IMG/VR virus record: IMGVR_UViG_3300035698_013511
Span: 1 to 30,667 of that record
Source: a virus
Direction: 5' to 3' (one strand)
DNA: 30,667 nucleotides
The notes under the pieces are model-generated. The model was not told the DNA's origin. It saw only the letters and a list, made by a program, of their open reading frames with translations, and did not search any database. Position 1 is the stretch's first letter; each line of letters opens with the position of its first letter. Position numbers and translations under genes: made by a program. Of the stretch, positions 15,305 to 23,466 are shown one piece after another.

Positions 15305-15442
15305 TTAAAAGACACATTATTTTATTGGGGAAAAGGCGCTTACTATTTTGTATAGTGATAAGAAGGGCCGTAAGGGATTATAGTCCTGAAAAAGGGACTA
15401 TACTATTATTATTGAACGGTATCGTTGGTGGAGTATATATTT
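15292..15442 (+). promoter_or_regulatory. Leader region of the capsid block with a stem-loop
   Basis: Because a terminator lies just upstream and the capsid genes begin just downstream, a promoter is expected here. TATAGT in TTTTGTATAGTGATAAG (near 15350) is a candidate -10 box without a clear -35. Downstream is a perfect 8-bp inverted repeat, TATAGTCC (15379-15386) and GGACTATA (15395-15402) with an 8-nt loop. It is not followed by a pure T-run, so it is more likely a 5'-leader or processing structure than a terminator. No gene was found in this interval. Confidence 0.45.
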
Positions 15443-15862
15443 TTGAATTCTTACGAACAACAAGCTGATCTTTTATACAAAGCTGTAAAAATTGCGGCTA
15501 TATCCCCTGTACAAGTAGATATAGGTGATTTAATAGCAATTACAGGAAATGATACTGATGTCTATGGTTTCGTGCGCGCTTCCCATAAAGAAGGTAAATT
15601 TATTTGTTTCGATATGCATACCAAAGATGGTATGCATACTATTAAAACATCGGATGAAAATTTTGTTCATATAATTAAGAAGGATGCTATGTTAGATTTA
15701 CGTAATCATTATGAGTATGAACGTACAGAAGATGAAAAAGATATGTTTAAGGCTCTTGAAGGGGAACATCATGAACGTCCTCGATTAAGTGTTGAAGAGT
15801 CTGATAAGTCTGTATTACCAACTTCTAAAGTTTCGCGTCTTTCTCTCCGTAAAAAGGAATAA
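15443..15862 (+). CDS. Small head-block protein, unknown
   Basis: 139 residues from TTG 15443, chosen because GGTGGAG (15427-15433) lies 9 nt before it; a TTG at 15425 in the same frame lacks a site. The N-terminal two thirds has beta-strand character (VQVDIGDLIAITG, DVYGFVRASHKEGKFICFDM), perhaps a small barrel. The tail is charged and ends SRLSLRKKE. No family was recognised. It stands two bases before the protease gene and is probably a capsid-assembly or minor virion protein. Confidence 0.65.
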   Translation: MNSYEQQADLLYKAVKIAAISPVQVDIGDLIAITGNDTDVYGFVRASHKEGKFICFDMHTKDGMHTIKTSDENFVHIIKKDAMLDLRNHYEYERTEDEKDMFKALEGEHHERPRLSVEESDKSVLPTSKVSRLSLRKKE

Positions 15863-15864
15863 TT

Positions 15865-18800
15865 ATGCTCAGGAAGTATGCATCGGCAACAATTACTGAC
15901 GTTATTACATCCGAAGAGAAATTTAATCAGGTTACCAAAGATTCTTCTCTTATTACTGTTGCATCTCCTGATGATTTAAGTCCACGTAAAGTAGTTAAAT
16001 ATAACCCTGATTTCGTATATGCCCGTTTTAAAGCAATCGGTAGTTTGGAAGCAGATGGTCCGAACGCTAATGCTGATGGATTCCCTTATGATCAATTTTT
16101 AGATAATAGATCAAATTATGGGTACCAATCGTTTATAGGTAAACATGCATTTATAGAACATGCGAGTGATAATATTGGTAATTCTATTGGGGATCTTTAT
16201 GCTGCTTACTTAAATAGATTCCCTACACAAACATTTGGGCGTGAGTGGGTAGAATTAAAGGATGATGAAAGGTTTCATATCCTTGCAAACAGGCAACCTC
16301 ACGAAGATGGTAGTATAGAAGTTTTAATGGCAGTTGATCGGCAACTTGCTCCAAAAATTGCGCGAATGTTAGAGACAGGATCCCCAACTGGGTGTAGCAT
16401 GGGGACCAATATAGATTGGAGTGAGTGCACCATTTGTGGCAATAAGGCATACGTAGAAGAAAATTATTGCCCCCATATTAAATTCAGTAAAGGTCAACAT
16501 GTTTTAGTTCCTGCAAGTCAACTTAGTCAGTTGATGAAAGCAGGAACTTTGCGTCCTGAGTGGCTTCCTTTTATTTTAAATCGTGCTGAAGATATTAAAG
16601 CCGTTAAAACGGCTGGCCGCAAAATGGTGTATGCGAAAGCATTTGAAGTTAATTATGGTTTAAGTTTCTTCGAATTGTCTATTGTAGCGAATCCTGCATT
16701 TAGTAAAGGTTATAAATTAGAAAAGGTGGCTTCTTTTAACAAACCTTCTTCTCAATTGATGCCCATGATTCATATTGCAGGCACTCCTATAGAGATGCTC
16801 TTTAATGTATCAAACGGATATTTTACAGATTCTATAGATAACCGTTCTCCAGAAGAAGAAGCACTTTTACAACGTGATGGTGAAGTTGCTAAAAATGCGT
16901 TAGCAAGTGGGAATGTCCATGAGGTTTTGGTAGATAAACGAAATGCTCCGTATTTTGTTAGTGCTAATATTGATTTAGTTCCCTCGGAGACGCCAGGGTT
17001 TTATAGAGTATCTGATCCTGGTGTGTTATTAGATAAAAGTTTTGCTAATACACGTAAATGGAATAAAATAGGTGTTGTAGGTACTATTGAAGAAGATTTC
17101 TTTGCTTGTGCTTCTTGTAAGAATGTATTTAATCGAAAAACTGCGAAGAAAGCAGATGTTCACGATATTACAAGTTTTACATCTTTTTCTATTTGTCCAG
17201 AGTGTGAAAAAGTTGATATACGTCGTAAAGGGGATGATAATAATATGTCCAAAAAACAAGCGGAATATGAAGCCCATCCAGGAACTTGTGAATTTACTGG
17301 GGATAAAGAAGTAATTCCTGGTAAAGGTGCTTTTGTAGGTGATAAAGATCTTTATGAAGGTTGGGCAGAAAAAGGGAGTAAATTAATTGAGAATGAAAAG
17401 GAATATAGGCCTATGGGAACAATCTTTGTAGATGCGATCGTAGCTAAAAGTGATTTTAATAATCGTTCTGCTCGTATTAAGGATCTTCGTAAGTCTGCTG
17501 AGACTTTAATTTCACGAGTTAAACTTGCTTTAGAGGCTCCCGATGATTTTCTTAAAGAAATGGGTCCTGGTAAAGGTCCTGGTAAAGGTCCAGGCAGAGG
17601 CTTAGGTCCTGGTAAAGGTCTTGGGCCACAACTTGGATTAGATGGGCCTGGTACAGGTATTTGTGTAAAAAAGCCTATTGCTGCTTTTGAAGAAAATGGT
17701 TTAAGTGATTTACTTTCTTCTGATGATGGTATTGATATAGCTATTGATATGGGGCCTGAAAGTATTGATGAAATTTTAGAGAATACTAAAGCAGATCTTG
17801 AGTTAGTATTACAAGATTTACAAATGGCTAAAGGAATGACTGATGCTCGTGAAAATGAAGCAATTAATGCTCTTGCGAACAAGGTTCGTTGGAGCCGCCG
17901 TCTTGTAATAGCTGCAGAGAAAACTGCAAGTGATGTAGATAAGTTAATTGAGGATGCTGATGCTGCTGTTAATGATGCTTTAAGTAAACTTCAGGAAGCT
18001 TGTAATGTTTTGAATGGTACACCTTCTGATGAAGAAAGTGAAGATTCTGAGAATACTACTGAAAAAAAAGATGATGATATTAAAGATAAAAAAGATAATA
18101 CTAATGATAATGATACTGAAGGAGATGACCCAATGGCAAAAGAATCAAAACTTGAATTGACTCAAGAGAATATTGGGTTGATTCGCCAGTTTAAGGATGC
18201 GTTTACTGTTCTACCATCTGAAAAAACTGCTGCAGATGATGATGATGAAAAGGATGAAAAGGACGAGAAAGATAATCCTTTTGCAAAGAAGGATGAAAAA
18301 GATGATGATAAGAAAGATGAGAAAAAAGACGAGAAAAAAGACGAGAAAGATAATCCTTTTGAAAAGAAGGACGCAGCTATTAAAGATGTAGTTAAAATGG
18401 GCAGCGATACACCTTTAGAAAAAGGTGCTACTGCAATGCCCCCAACAGGTGCTCGTGATCCTGGTGATTATGGTGACGCTGGCGCGATTGAGCGTTTTGA
18501 GATGCAGCGCTGGTGGACTGACATGTATCCTGAGTACGAGAAAATGAAAGCTACTGAACGTGCTACAGATCTTAATGACCCTGCAGGCAAAGTAGATCTT
18601 TTAACAGGGCCTGTTGGTAATAAACAGTTAGATGATCCCGAAGTAGGTAAGCAAACCAGTGTTCCGAATATTTTTGCGAAGAGATTTACAAAGAGTGATC
18701 CTAAATGGGGTACTTTTATTGGTGTGATTAAAGTTGCAGAAGATGGTAGTACTGAAGCATTTACGGCTAACTTTCATGATGTCGCGGGGACTGATGGCGA

Positions 18801-19701
18801 TCAAGAAGCGTATGACGCTTTTACATCTGAACCATATATAGACACAGTTGTAGATACTGTAAAAGAACACGGTGTATCAGAAGCTGCGAAGCAGATGCAA
18901 GGGAAGTTTGCCCAGTTAGAAAATATTACGCCTGGGAAGACTCAAAAAGTTAATCCTCTTTATGATACTAAAGAAGAAAAGAAAAATTCGAACAAAGAGC
19001 GTTCGAGTATGCGCCCTGATGAAAAAGAGGGCCATGGAAAAACTTCAGGTGATAAAGAATATTACGGCAAGGCCTATGGTGATGCTGGATATGCTAGTGA
19101 TCTTGTGACCGCCCAAAAGAAGGTTGCTTCTTTAACGCAAGACGTTCAAAATTTGAAGACAGAGAAGATAGCTTCTAAATTAGCTGATAGGGCATTGCAT
19201 TTGGCACGTATTTCAGCTTCTAGGGGTATTATTCCTTTTGATCTTGCTAGTATTTCAAAACAAGCGAAGGAATATATTAAATTAGATGAAACTGGTGTGC
19301 AAATAGTGAAGGCGCAGTTGGAAAAACTTCCTGTTCGGGATCAAAGAGCTCTTGAGGCTTATCAGATTCCGGAAGCAGAGAATATGCAAAAAGGAGTTAT
19401 TCATAATACTGTAGACGCTGTAGATAAGATTAGGATGCAGCATACTAATGCCGGTGATGCTGCCCCTGAGGGAATTCAGCCCGCAGTAAAAAGGGATGCA
19501 CAACTTACTGAGGCCCAGCAGGATAAAATTCGTAAGCAAGCTGAAATAGTTCCTCAGATGCATATGGATAATACTGCAGGTATTCCAGGAGGTATTCCTG
19601 ATGTTACGAAACATTTTAACACCCTCGAAAATCAGTTAAAAGCTCGAGGTGGTAGTGTATATGATGATAATAAACAGTATTTACACAGTAATCGTAGATA
19701 A
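15865..19701 (+). CDS. Prohead protease fused to a long scaffold-like region
   Basis: 1278 residues. Residues about 45-290 resemble the head-maturation protease of large myoviruses: GKHAFIEHASD with candidate His99, TGCSMGTNI with candidate nucleophile Ser178, a zinc site (C188, C191, C202, H204) and ELSIVANPAF. A second zinc finger is C415/C418 with C444/C447. Then come an EFTGDKEVIPGKG segment, a Gly-Pro-Lys repeat (about 567-598), an acidic helical part, a very acidic Lys/Asp/Glu repeat (about 789-836, NPFxKKD twice) and a coiled-coil C-terminus. The long charged second half looks like scaffold. Strong internal starts (feature at 18133; weaker at 17245) suggest separate production, as in lambda C/Nu3. 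It should cleave scaffold and capsid precursors. Confidence 0.75.
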   Translation: MLRKYASATITDVITSEEKFNQVTKDSSLITVASPDDLSPRKVVKYNPDFVYARFKAIGSLEADGPNANADGFPYDQFLDNRSNYGYQSFIGKHAFIEHASDNIGNSIGDLYAAYLNRFPTQTFGREWVELKDDERFHILANRQPHEDGSIEVLMAVDRQLAPKIARMLETGSPTGCSMGTNIDWSECTICGNKAYVEENYCPHIKFSKGQHVLVPASQLSQLMKAGTLRPEWLPFILNRAEDIKAVKTAGRKMVYAKAFEVNYGLSFFELSIVANPAFSKGYKLEKVASFNKPSSQLMPMIHIAGTPIEMLFNVSNGYFTDSIDNRSPEEEALLQRDGEVAKNALASGNVHEVLVDKRNAPYFVSANIDLVPSETPGFYRVSDPGVLLDKSFANTRKWNKIGVVGTIEEDFFACASCKNVFNRKTAKKADVHDITSFTSFSICPECEKVDIRRKGDDNNMSKKQAEYEAHPGTCEFTGDKEVIPGKGAFVGDKDLYEGWAEKGSKLIENEKEYRPMGTIFVDAIVAKSDFNNRSARIKDLRKSAETLISRVKLALEAPDDFLKEMGPGKGPGKGPGRGLGPGKGLGPQLGLDGPGTGICVKKPIAAFEENGLSDLLSSDDGIDIAIDMGPESIDEILENTKADLELVLQDLQMAKGMTDARENEAINALANKVRWSRRLVIAAEKTASDVDKLIEDADAAVNDALSKLQEACNVLNGTPSDEESEDSENTTEKKDDDIKDKKDNTNDNDTEGDDPMAKESKLELTQENIGLIRQFKDAFTVLPSEKTAADDDDEKDEKDEKDNPFAKKDEKDDDKKDEKKDEKKDEKDNPFEKKDAAIKDVVKMGSDTPLEKGATAMPPTGARDPGDYGDAGAIERFEMQRWWTDMYPEYEKMKATERATDLNDPAGKVDLLTGPVGNKQLDDPEVGKQTSVPNIFAKRFTKSDPKWGTFIGVIKVAEDGSTEAFTANFHDVAGTDGDQEAYDAFTSEPYIDTVVDTVKEHGVSEAAKQMQGKFAQLENITPGKTQKVNPLYDTKEEKKNSNKERSSMRPDEKEGHGKTSGDKEYYGKAYGDAGYASDLVTAQKKVASLTQDVQNLKTEKIASKLADRALHLARISASRGIIPFDLASISKQAKEYIKLDETGVQIVKAQLEKLPVRDQRALEAYQIPEAENMQKGVIHNTVDAVDKIRMQHTNAGDAAPEGIQPAVKRDAQLTEAQQDKIRKQAEIVPQMHMDNTAGIPGGIPDVTKHFNTLENQLKARGGSVYDDNKQYLHSNRR
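18133..19701 (+). CDS. Predicted separate scaffold product from an internal in-frame start
   Basis: ATG 18133 is codon 757 of the protease/scaffold gene. GAAGGAG at 18118-18124 precedes it with an 8-nt spacer, as strong as the best ribosome sites in the window. The product would be 522 residues, starting MAKESKLELTQENIGLIRQF and made of charged repeats plus C-terminal coiled coil, as expected of a scaffolding protein that needs many copies. A weaker start is ATG 17245 (AAAGGGG 11 nt before). Nested scaffold genes inside protease genes are known in lambda and other phages; use of this start is inferred. Confidence 0.55.
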   Translation: MAKESKLELTQENIGLIRQFKDAFTVLPSEKTAADDDDEKDEKDEKDNPFAKKDEKDDDKKDEKKDEKKDEKDNPFEKKDAAIKDVVKMGSDTPLEKGATAMPPTGARDPGDYGDAGAIERFEMQRWWTDMYPEYEKMKATERATDLNDPAGKVDLLTGPVGNKQLDDPEVGKQTSVPNIFAKRFTKSDPKWGTFIGVIKVAEDGSTEAFTANFHDVAGTDGDQEAYDAFTSEPYIDTVVDTVKEHGVSEAAKQMQGKFAQLENITPGKTQKVNPLYDTKEEKKNSNKERSSMRPDEKEGHGKTSGDKEYYGKAYGDAGYASDLVTAQKKVASLTQDVQNLKTEKIASKLADRALHLARISASRGIIPFDLASISKQAKEYIKLDETGVQIVKAQLEKLPVRDQRALEAYQIPEAENMQKGVIHNTVDAVDKIRMQHTNAGDAAPEGIQPAVKRDAQLTEAQQDKIRKQAEIVPQMHMDNTAGIPGGIPDVTKHFNTLENQLKARGGSVYDDNKQYLHSNRR

Positions 19702-19740
19702 ATTAATAACGTTTAACGTTCTTTTTAGGAGGAATTAAAT

Positions 19741-20295
19741 ATGGCGAACACACTTACTCTGAATGGTTATTTCGGAGTGAAGCAAGCGTTCCATGTATCT
19801 GATCCTGTTATCGCTACTGGGTGGTATGCAGGGTACTTGTTTAACGTTGCAAGCATTGGACTTTCTGGTGCCGGCGTTTTACAAGGTGCTGTTGGTGCTA
19901 GAGGGCCGTTTGTCGGTTTAAACGCAACTTCAGGTGCAGCGATCGCAGGTGTTGCTATGGAAAACTCTTCAGATGAGTCTCTTGCAGTTGCAGGGATGTC
20001 TCATCCGTCTGGTTCTAAAGTAACATTGCTTCATGGGCACAGTACCTTTTTCATTGATTTTGGAGGTACCGCTACTTCGGCGACTACCCGGCAATCTACA
20101 GGCGCTCCGTGGGAAGTAGATATTGAATCTGCTAGTCTCATGGATATGTTGTATGCTAGTTCAAATGCAAAGTTTTGTGAAGCTACCGGCGGTGACGCGG
20201 CTGAACAAGATACTATTAAACATGCAATAGGTCATTGTACACAAGTACCGGCTGCAGGAAATAGTTGGACATTAGGAGTTACCCTATACGGGTAA
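19741..20295 (+). CDS. Probable capsid decoration/stabilising protein
   Basis: 184 residues, rich in Gly, Ala, Ser and Thr, with a beta-strand pattern throughout and no charged clusters. A very strong AGGAGGA site before ATG 19741 suggests high expression. The gene lies directly between protease/scaffold and the major capsid gene, the usual place for head decoration proteins (as lambda D or similar). GHCTQVPAAGNSWTLGVTLYG at the end and KVTLLHGHSTFFIDF are beta-like. No family was recognised, so the role rests on position, composition and expected abundance. Confidence 0.6.
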   Translation: MANTLTLNGYFGVKQAFHVSDPVIATGWYAGYLFNVASIGLSGAGVLQGAVGARGPFVGLNATSGAAIAGVAMENSSDESLAVAGMSHPSGSKVTLLHGHSTFFIDFGGTATSATTRQSTGAPWEVDIESASLMDMLYASSNAKFCEATGGDAAEQDTIKHAIGHCTQVPAAGNSWTLGVTLYG

Positions 20296-20310
20296 GGAGG
20301 GAATATCTAG

Positions 20311-21303
20311 ATGGAAAAACAAGCTAGTTCATACCCGCCAGGATTCCAAAAAACGGCTCCTAATGCGGGTTTTGCTGTAGAGAAACAGGCAACTGATTTC
20401 TCTTCGAACGATCCTTATTCACAGTACACTGGTGCTAGTGAAGAAGATCAAATTTTTACTTTGCTTCAGACCGAAGCAGGCCGTCAGGCACTTGGTGCTC
20501 AGATGGCTATACCTATTCGTACTCAGCTTGATTATCAGGGCATGGCACGTAGATTTTTTGAAATCGATGTACTAGGTCAGGGTTAGATTGCTCGGTATGA
20601 TCGTGATATTGATGCCTTTGCTTCTACTGTTACAAAGAAGGGTGAAGCTGTTGAATTTATCGTGGAAGGTGAATATGTTGAACCGGTTACCTGGGAAATT
20701 TTTGCACCGGCCGCAATCCGGTTGAAAGAGATCCAGCAACGTAGGTTTAATGTCCTTGATCGTATGCAAGAGCGGATTCGTATCGCTGTGCAGCTTGAAG
20801 AGGACACACAGTTTTTAGCATTATCTGATATTACTGTGACTGCTAATACTGCTAACAATGCAGTTACTGTAAGTACTGCTGGGTGTAGTAAAGATTTCAT
20901 GAATCAATTGTCTGCTGTAATTATGAAATGGGATCTTCCAGCGTATGCATTTTTGATGAATTTCACTACTTATTCTCATTTGCGTTCGTGGAGACGGGAA
21001 GATATCGATCCTGTGACTCAGCGTGAAATTTGGCAAACGGGTCTTGTTGGAAGTGTGTGGGGTATTGATTTGATCGTATCTCGTTTAGTTCCTGATAGCA
21101 CTGTTTTCTGTTATTCTGAACCACGTTTTACCGGTGTGTTACCTGTTCGTACTGATCTTATCCTTCTGCCAGATGATACCCCAAAAGAGGCACTCATTGG
21201 GTATGTTGGATATGAGGAAATCGGAATGTTGATGGTTAACAGTAATGCGGTTGCAAAAGGTACATTTACTTCGTATATTGGTCATCATGCATTTACTGCT
21301 TAA
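20311..21303 (+). CDS. Major capsid protein (HK97 fold) with in-frame TAG at codon 92
   Basis: One frame of 331 codons that is open except for TAG at 20584-20586. Before it are 91 residues with a cleavable-looking N-terminus (EKQAS, QKTAP, EKQATD) ending MARRFFEIDVLGQG. After it comes IARYDRDIDAFASTVTKKG, then WEIFAPAAIRLKEIQQRRF, DLPAYAFLMN, SVWGIDLIVSR and GYVGYEEIGMLMVNSNAVAKG, the usual pattern of myovirus HK97-fold capsid subunits. The conserved QG-x-(I/L)xRYDRD segment spans the TAG, so both halves belong to one protein. The second half has no ATG near its start (first GTG at 20662). The ribosome site GGAGGG is before ATG 20311. Readthrough, suppression, true damage or a sequence error are all possible. 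Confidence 0.85.
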
Positions 21304-21344
21304 GTTGGTGATTAAGTAATTAGTATATGATTGTTGAGAAAATT

Positions 21345-21373
21345 GGTGGGGGAAATTAATTATTTCCTCCATC
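21345..21373 (+). other. Stem-loop after the major capsid gene
   Basis: GGTGGGGGAAAT and ATTTCCTCCATC can pair over 12 positions (G-T pairs included) around the 5-nt loop TAATT. No T-run follows, so it is at best a weak terminator. It could instead protect or separate the abundant capsid mRNA. It lies 42 bp after the capsid stop and 23 bp before the next ATG. Confidence 0.45.
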
Positions 21374-21395
21374 GTTTATAGACAAGGATGGTAAA

Positions 21396-21587
21396 ATGGG
21401 TGAAATAAAAGAAGATGTAGATAAGATTTTTAATAGGTTACGTGCCCGTTTATATAATATGGTAGAACAAATGGAACTTCAAAAGCTTCAGGTGAAATCG
21501 TATAAGCAGACTGTAAAAGATATTACGTCAGTTGCATGGAATGATGTAACTGATTTTATAGTTAATTTTAAAGAAGAGGATGAGTAA
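21396..21587 (+). CDS. Small coiled-coil protein
   Basis: A 63-residue protein, almost entirely helical with heptad-like spacing (VDKIFNRLRARLYNMVEQMELQ) and an acidic C-terminus. AAGGATGG lies before ATG 21396. The stop overlaps the start region of the next gene. No family was recognised. Small helical proteins after the capsid gene are common in myovirus head modules, but the function cannot be given. Confidence 0.6.
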   Translation: MGEIKEDVDKIFNRLRARLYNMVEQMELQKLQVKSYKQTVKDITSVAWNDVTDFIVNFKEEDE

Positions 21588-21588
21588 G

Positions 21589-22209
21589 ATGAGTACAAAT
21601 GATGTTATTGTAGTGGCTAATCGGGGTTACCAGGCTTTGTTAAATATTGATGGGCAAACTATCCCTATTAATAGTTATACTCCTGTGAATTTGAGTAGGG
21701 TATTTGATGAAGAAATTATAAACAAGTGCCCTAGTTTAAATAGTCTTTTGGAAGATGGCCATCTTATATATTATAAAGGGGAAATTCTTCCAGAAAATTT
21801 GAATGAGCCTAAGATTGAAAAGCTTCGTGAGGTCCGTGCTGAAAAGTTTGATGCTTCTTATACACAAGTACCGGAAGGTGATCGTGTAGATGTAAAAGTA
21901 TCTACAGCATCAGATATTTCGGAGCAAACAAAGAGTGCTATTCAAACAAAGGTTGTTCAAAATAAAGCGAAATCTTTGGAGGGGGATCAAAAATCTCTTA
22001 GTAATGTAAAAAATATTGCTGATAATGTTGTGGATGGTTCTGTACGTGAGCGACGTTCTTCTTTGACTCCTGAAGAACTTTCAATGAAAGTGACTATGGA
22101 TATACCTCCTGAACAATTTAAAAAGATTCAAGGGGATCGATATCACCAGCAGGCCAAGAAAACACAAAAAAAGGATGATAAAAATAAAAAAGATGTTAAA
22201 AATAAATAA
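21589..22209 (+). CDS. Unknown head-region protein with basic tail
   Basis: 206 residues from ATG 21589 (GAGG 9 nt upstream; ATG 21580 in frame overlaps its own ribosome site). The first 70 residues have a compact beta-rich look (DVIVVANRGYQALLNIDGQT, IPINSYTPVNLSRVFDE). The rest is charged and helical, ending in a Lys/Asp-rich tail. No family was recognised; a small capsid-associated or neck protein is possible from position only. Confidence 0.6.
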   Translation: MSTNDVIVVANRGYQALLNIDGQTIPINSYTPVNLSRVFDEEIINKCPSLNSLLEDGHLIYYKGEILPENLNEPKIEKLREVRAEKFDASYTQVPEGDRVDVKVSTASDISEQTKSAIQTKVVQNKAKSLEGDQKSLSNVKNIADNVVDGSVRERRSSLTPEELSMKVTMDIPPEQFKKIQGDRYHQQAKKTQKKDDKNKKDVKNK

Positions 22210-22241
22210 ACTTTTAGTAATAAATAAGGAGGTAACATAAT

Positions 22242-22865
22242 ATGGCTGTTACTGTAACTTGGGTTGAATGGGTTAGTGCAGAAACTCCTGGTACCGAACC
22301 CCATGATACTTTTACATTTAAAGTGGCTACTGATACACCCGCTACTATTACTTCTGCGACTAACTTAAACTTTGGTAATGTAAGTTCGCGGGATTTGACG
22401 CCCTCATCGTATCCTATTGCTGCAGGATCTAATAGTTATTCTAAGTTTATCAAGCTTAATTTTTCAGGATCTTTTACTGCAATTAGTAATGGGAAACTTT
22501 GGAAATCTGCAGGTGCTTATGTAACTGATGAGTATATTTGGCATTCGGGGTCAGTTGAAATGGCTACTCCCGCAGCTGCTACTGCTACTATTTTTTCTGG
22601 TGAACCGGACGTAGAGTGGACAGATTATGGTGTTGGTAGACGTATTCCTACGTCACAACCTAGTAATAATAACGTGATTTTAAGGTATGGTGGTACTTCC
22701 GAAAGCACTTTACCTGATGGTACTTTACCTGATGCTGCGTCTTCTCCAGATTATTATTCCGGAAGCCGTAGTGCGTTAATGGCTTTTCAGTTAACTAGTT
22801 CTGCATCAACTCCTGCAGGTGCTGTTAACCAAAAAACCATTTCGTTAACTTATGATCGAGCATAG
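22242..22865 (+). CDS. Beta-rich virion protein (unknown)
   Basis: 207 residues with a strong ribosome site (AAGGAGG) before ATG 22242. It is rich in Ser, Thr, Ala and Gly with few charges and an immunoglobulin-like or jelly-roll strand pattern (VTVTWVEWV, DTFTFKVAT, NSYSKFIKLNFSG, SALMAFQLTSS, KTISLTYDRA). A short internal repeat, DGTLPDGTLPDA-like, sits near residue 160. It is probably a head decoration or neck-fibre type protein. It ends with TAG, showing that TAG serves as a stop among the late genes. Confidence 0.6.
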   Translation: MAVTVTWVEWVSAETPGTEPHDTFTFKVATDTPATITSATNLNFGNVSSRDLTPSSYPIAAGSNSYSKFIKLNFSGSFTAISNGKLWKSAGAYVTDEYIWHSGSVEMATPAAATATIFSGEPDVEWTDYGVGRRIPTSQPSNNNVILRYGGTSESTLPDGTLPDAASSPDYYSGSRSALMAFQLTSSASTPAGAVNQKTISLTYDRA

Positions 22866-22882
22866 TTAGAAAAAGAATACTC

Positions 22883-22969
22883 ATGGGTAGTAATACAATA
22901 CAATCCGAAAATATTTTAGATTCAGGAAAGAATGCAATCATTCCTGTGTCTAATTTTTTGGGTTATTAA
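22883..22969 (+). CDS. Possible 28-residue protein
   Basis: ATG 22883 to TAA 22967-22969 encodes MGSNTIQSENILDSGKNAII followed by PVSNFLGY. It fills most of the 124-bp gap between two genes, but its ribosome site (AAAAGAA) is weak and there is no family match. The composition looks like ordinary protein and not random AT-rich DNA. Low confidence. Confidence 0.3.
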   Translation: MGSNTIQSENILDSGKNAIIPVSNFLGY

Positions 22970-22989
22970 GAATTGAGGAGGATAGAAAA

Positions 22990-23466
22990 GTGTGGAAAGC
23001 TAAATTTACAGATGGTACGGAAATTTTTGAGTATGATGATAAAGGGAATGAAGTTTTATTCAAACGTGTTTTAGAAAATGTAGAAAATTTATGTAATTTA
23101 TTTATTATTCAGGACAATATGACATTTAGTGTAAATATGTCCAATGGTTTATTTGAAATCCAACATAAAGAAAATGCACAATCTGCTATTAGTTTTTATG
23201 CGTTGAGTAATGAGGTAATGACAAATATTACAAAATTGCAAAACGTTAGACCTATTTATTTTGTTAGAGAAACAATAAATTTCAACACAGTATTAACTCA
23301 CAATGTTTCTAGTGGAAAAATTATTTATAATGCAACACCACCTACAATTGAATTTACTGCTTTAGGTTTTCAATGTAATTTAAAAGATGGCCGTAATATT
23401 AAAAGATATTTAGCAATATTCCCTAATGGGGTTTTTACAATAGAGGGGGGTGGCTTATCCAAATAA
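22990..23466 (+). CDS. Unknown tail/neck-region protein
   Basis: 158 residues from GTG 22990, directly after GAGGAGGA. It starts MWKAKFTDGTEIFEYDDKGNE and has a beta-rich body of alternating short strands (NMTFSVNMSNGLFEIQH, IKRYLAIFPNGVFTI). No family was recognised. The last codons contain a run of six G followed by T (23445-23451). That run is both a G-rich ribosome-site-like stretch for the next gene and a possible -1 slippery sequence (G GGG GGT), see findings. Its TAA overlaps the likely start of the next gene. Confidence 0.65.
   Translation: MWKAKFTDGTEIFEYDDKGNEVLFKRVLENVENLCNLFIIQDNMTFSVNMSNGLFEIQHKENAQSAISFYALSNEVMTNITKLQNVRPIYFVRETINFNTVLTHNVSSGKIIYNATPPTIEFTALGFQCNLKDGRNIKRYLAIFPNGVFTIEGGGLSK

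Noticed and set aside
17352-17882. 176-codon open frame on the minus strand inside the protease/scaffold gene
   Set aside because: It is the mirror of a low-complexity Gly-Pro and acidic coding region, has no ribosome site, and every convincing gene is on the + strand.
18230-18370. Repeated DNA that at first sight looks like an array
   Set aside because: The repeats are codon-level repeats of Asp, Glu and Lys in frame, with no constant repeat-spacer structure, so not CRISPR.
19708-19720. Small inverted repeat AACGT-TTA-ACGTT followed by CTTTTT before the decoration gene
   Set aside because: The 5-bp stem is too weak to call a terminator; it may only be part of an AT-rich leader.
20584-20586. 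Genome-wide TAG reassignment to explain the capsid amber codon
   Set aside because: At least eleven genes in the window, including late genes ending at 22865, 27117 and 29627, use TAG as their natural stop directly before the next ribosome site or start.
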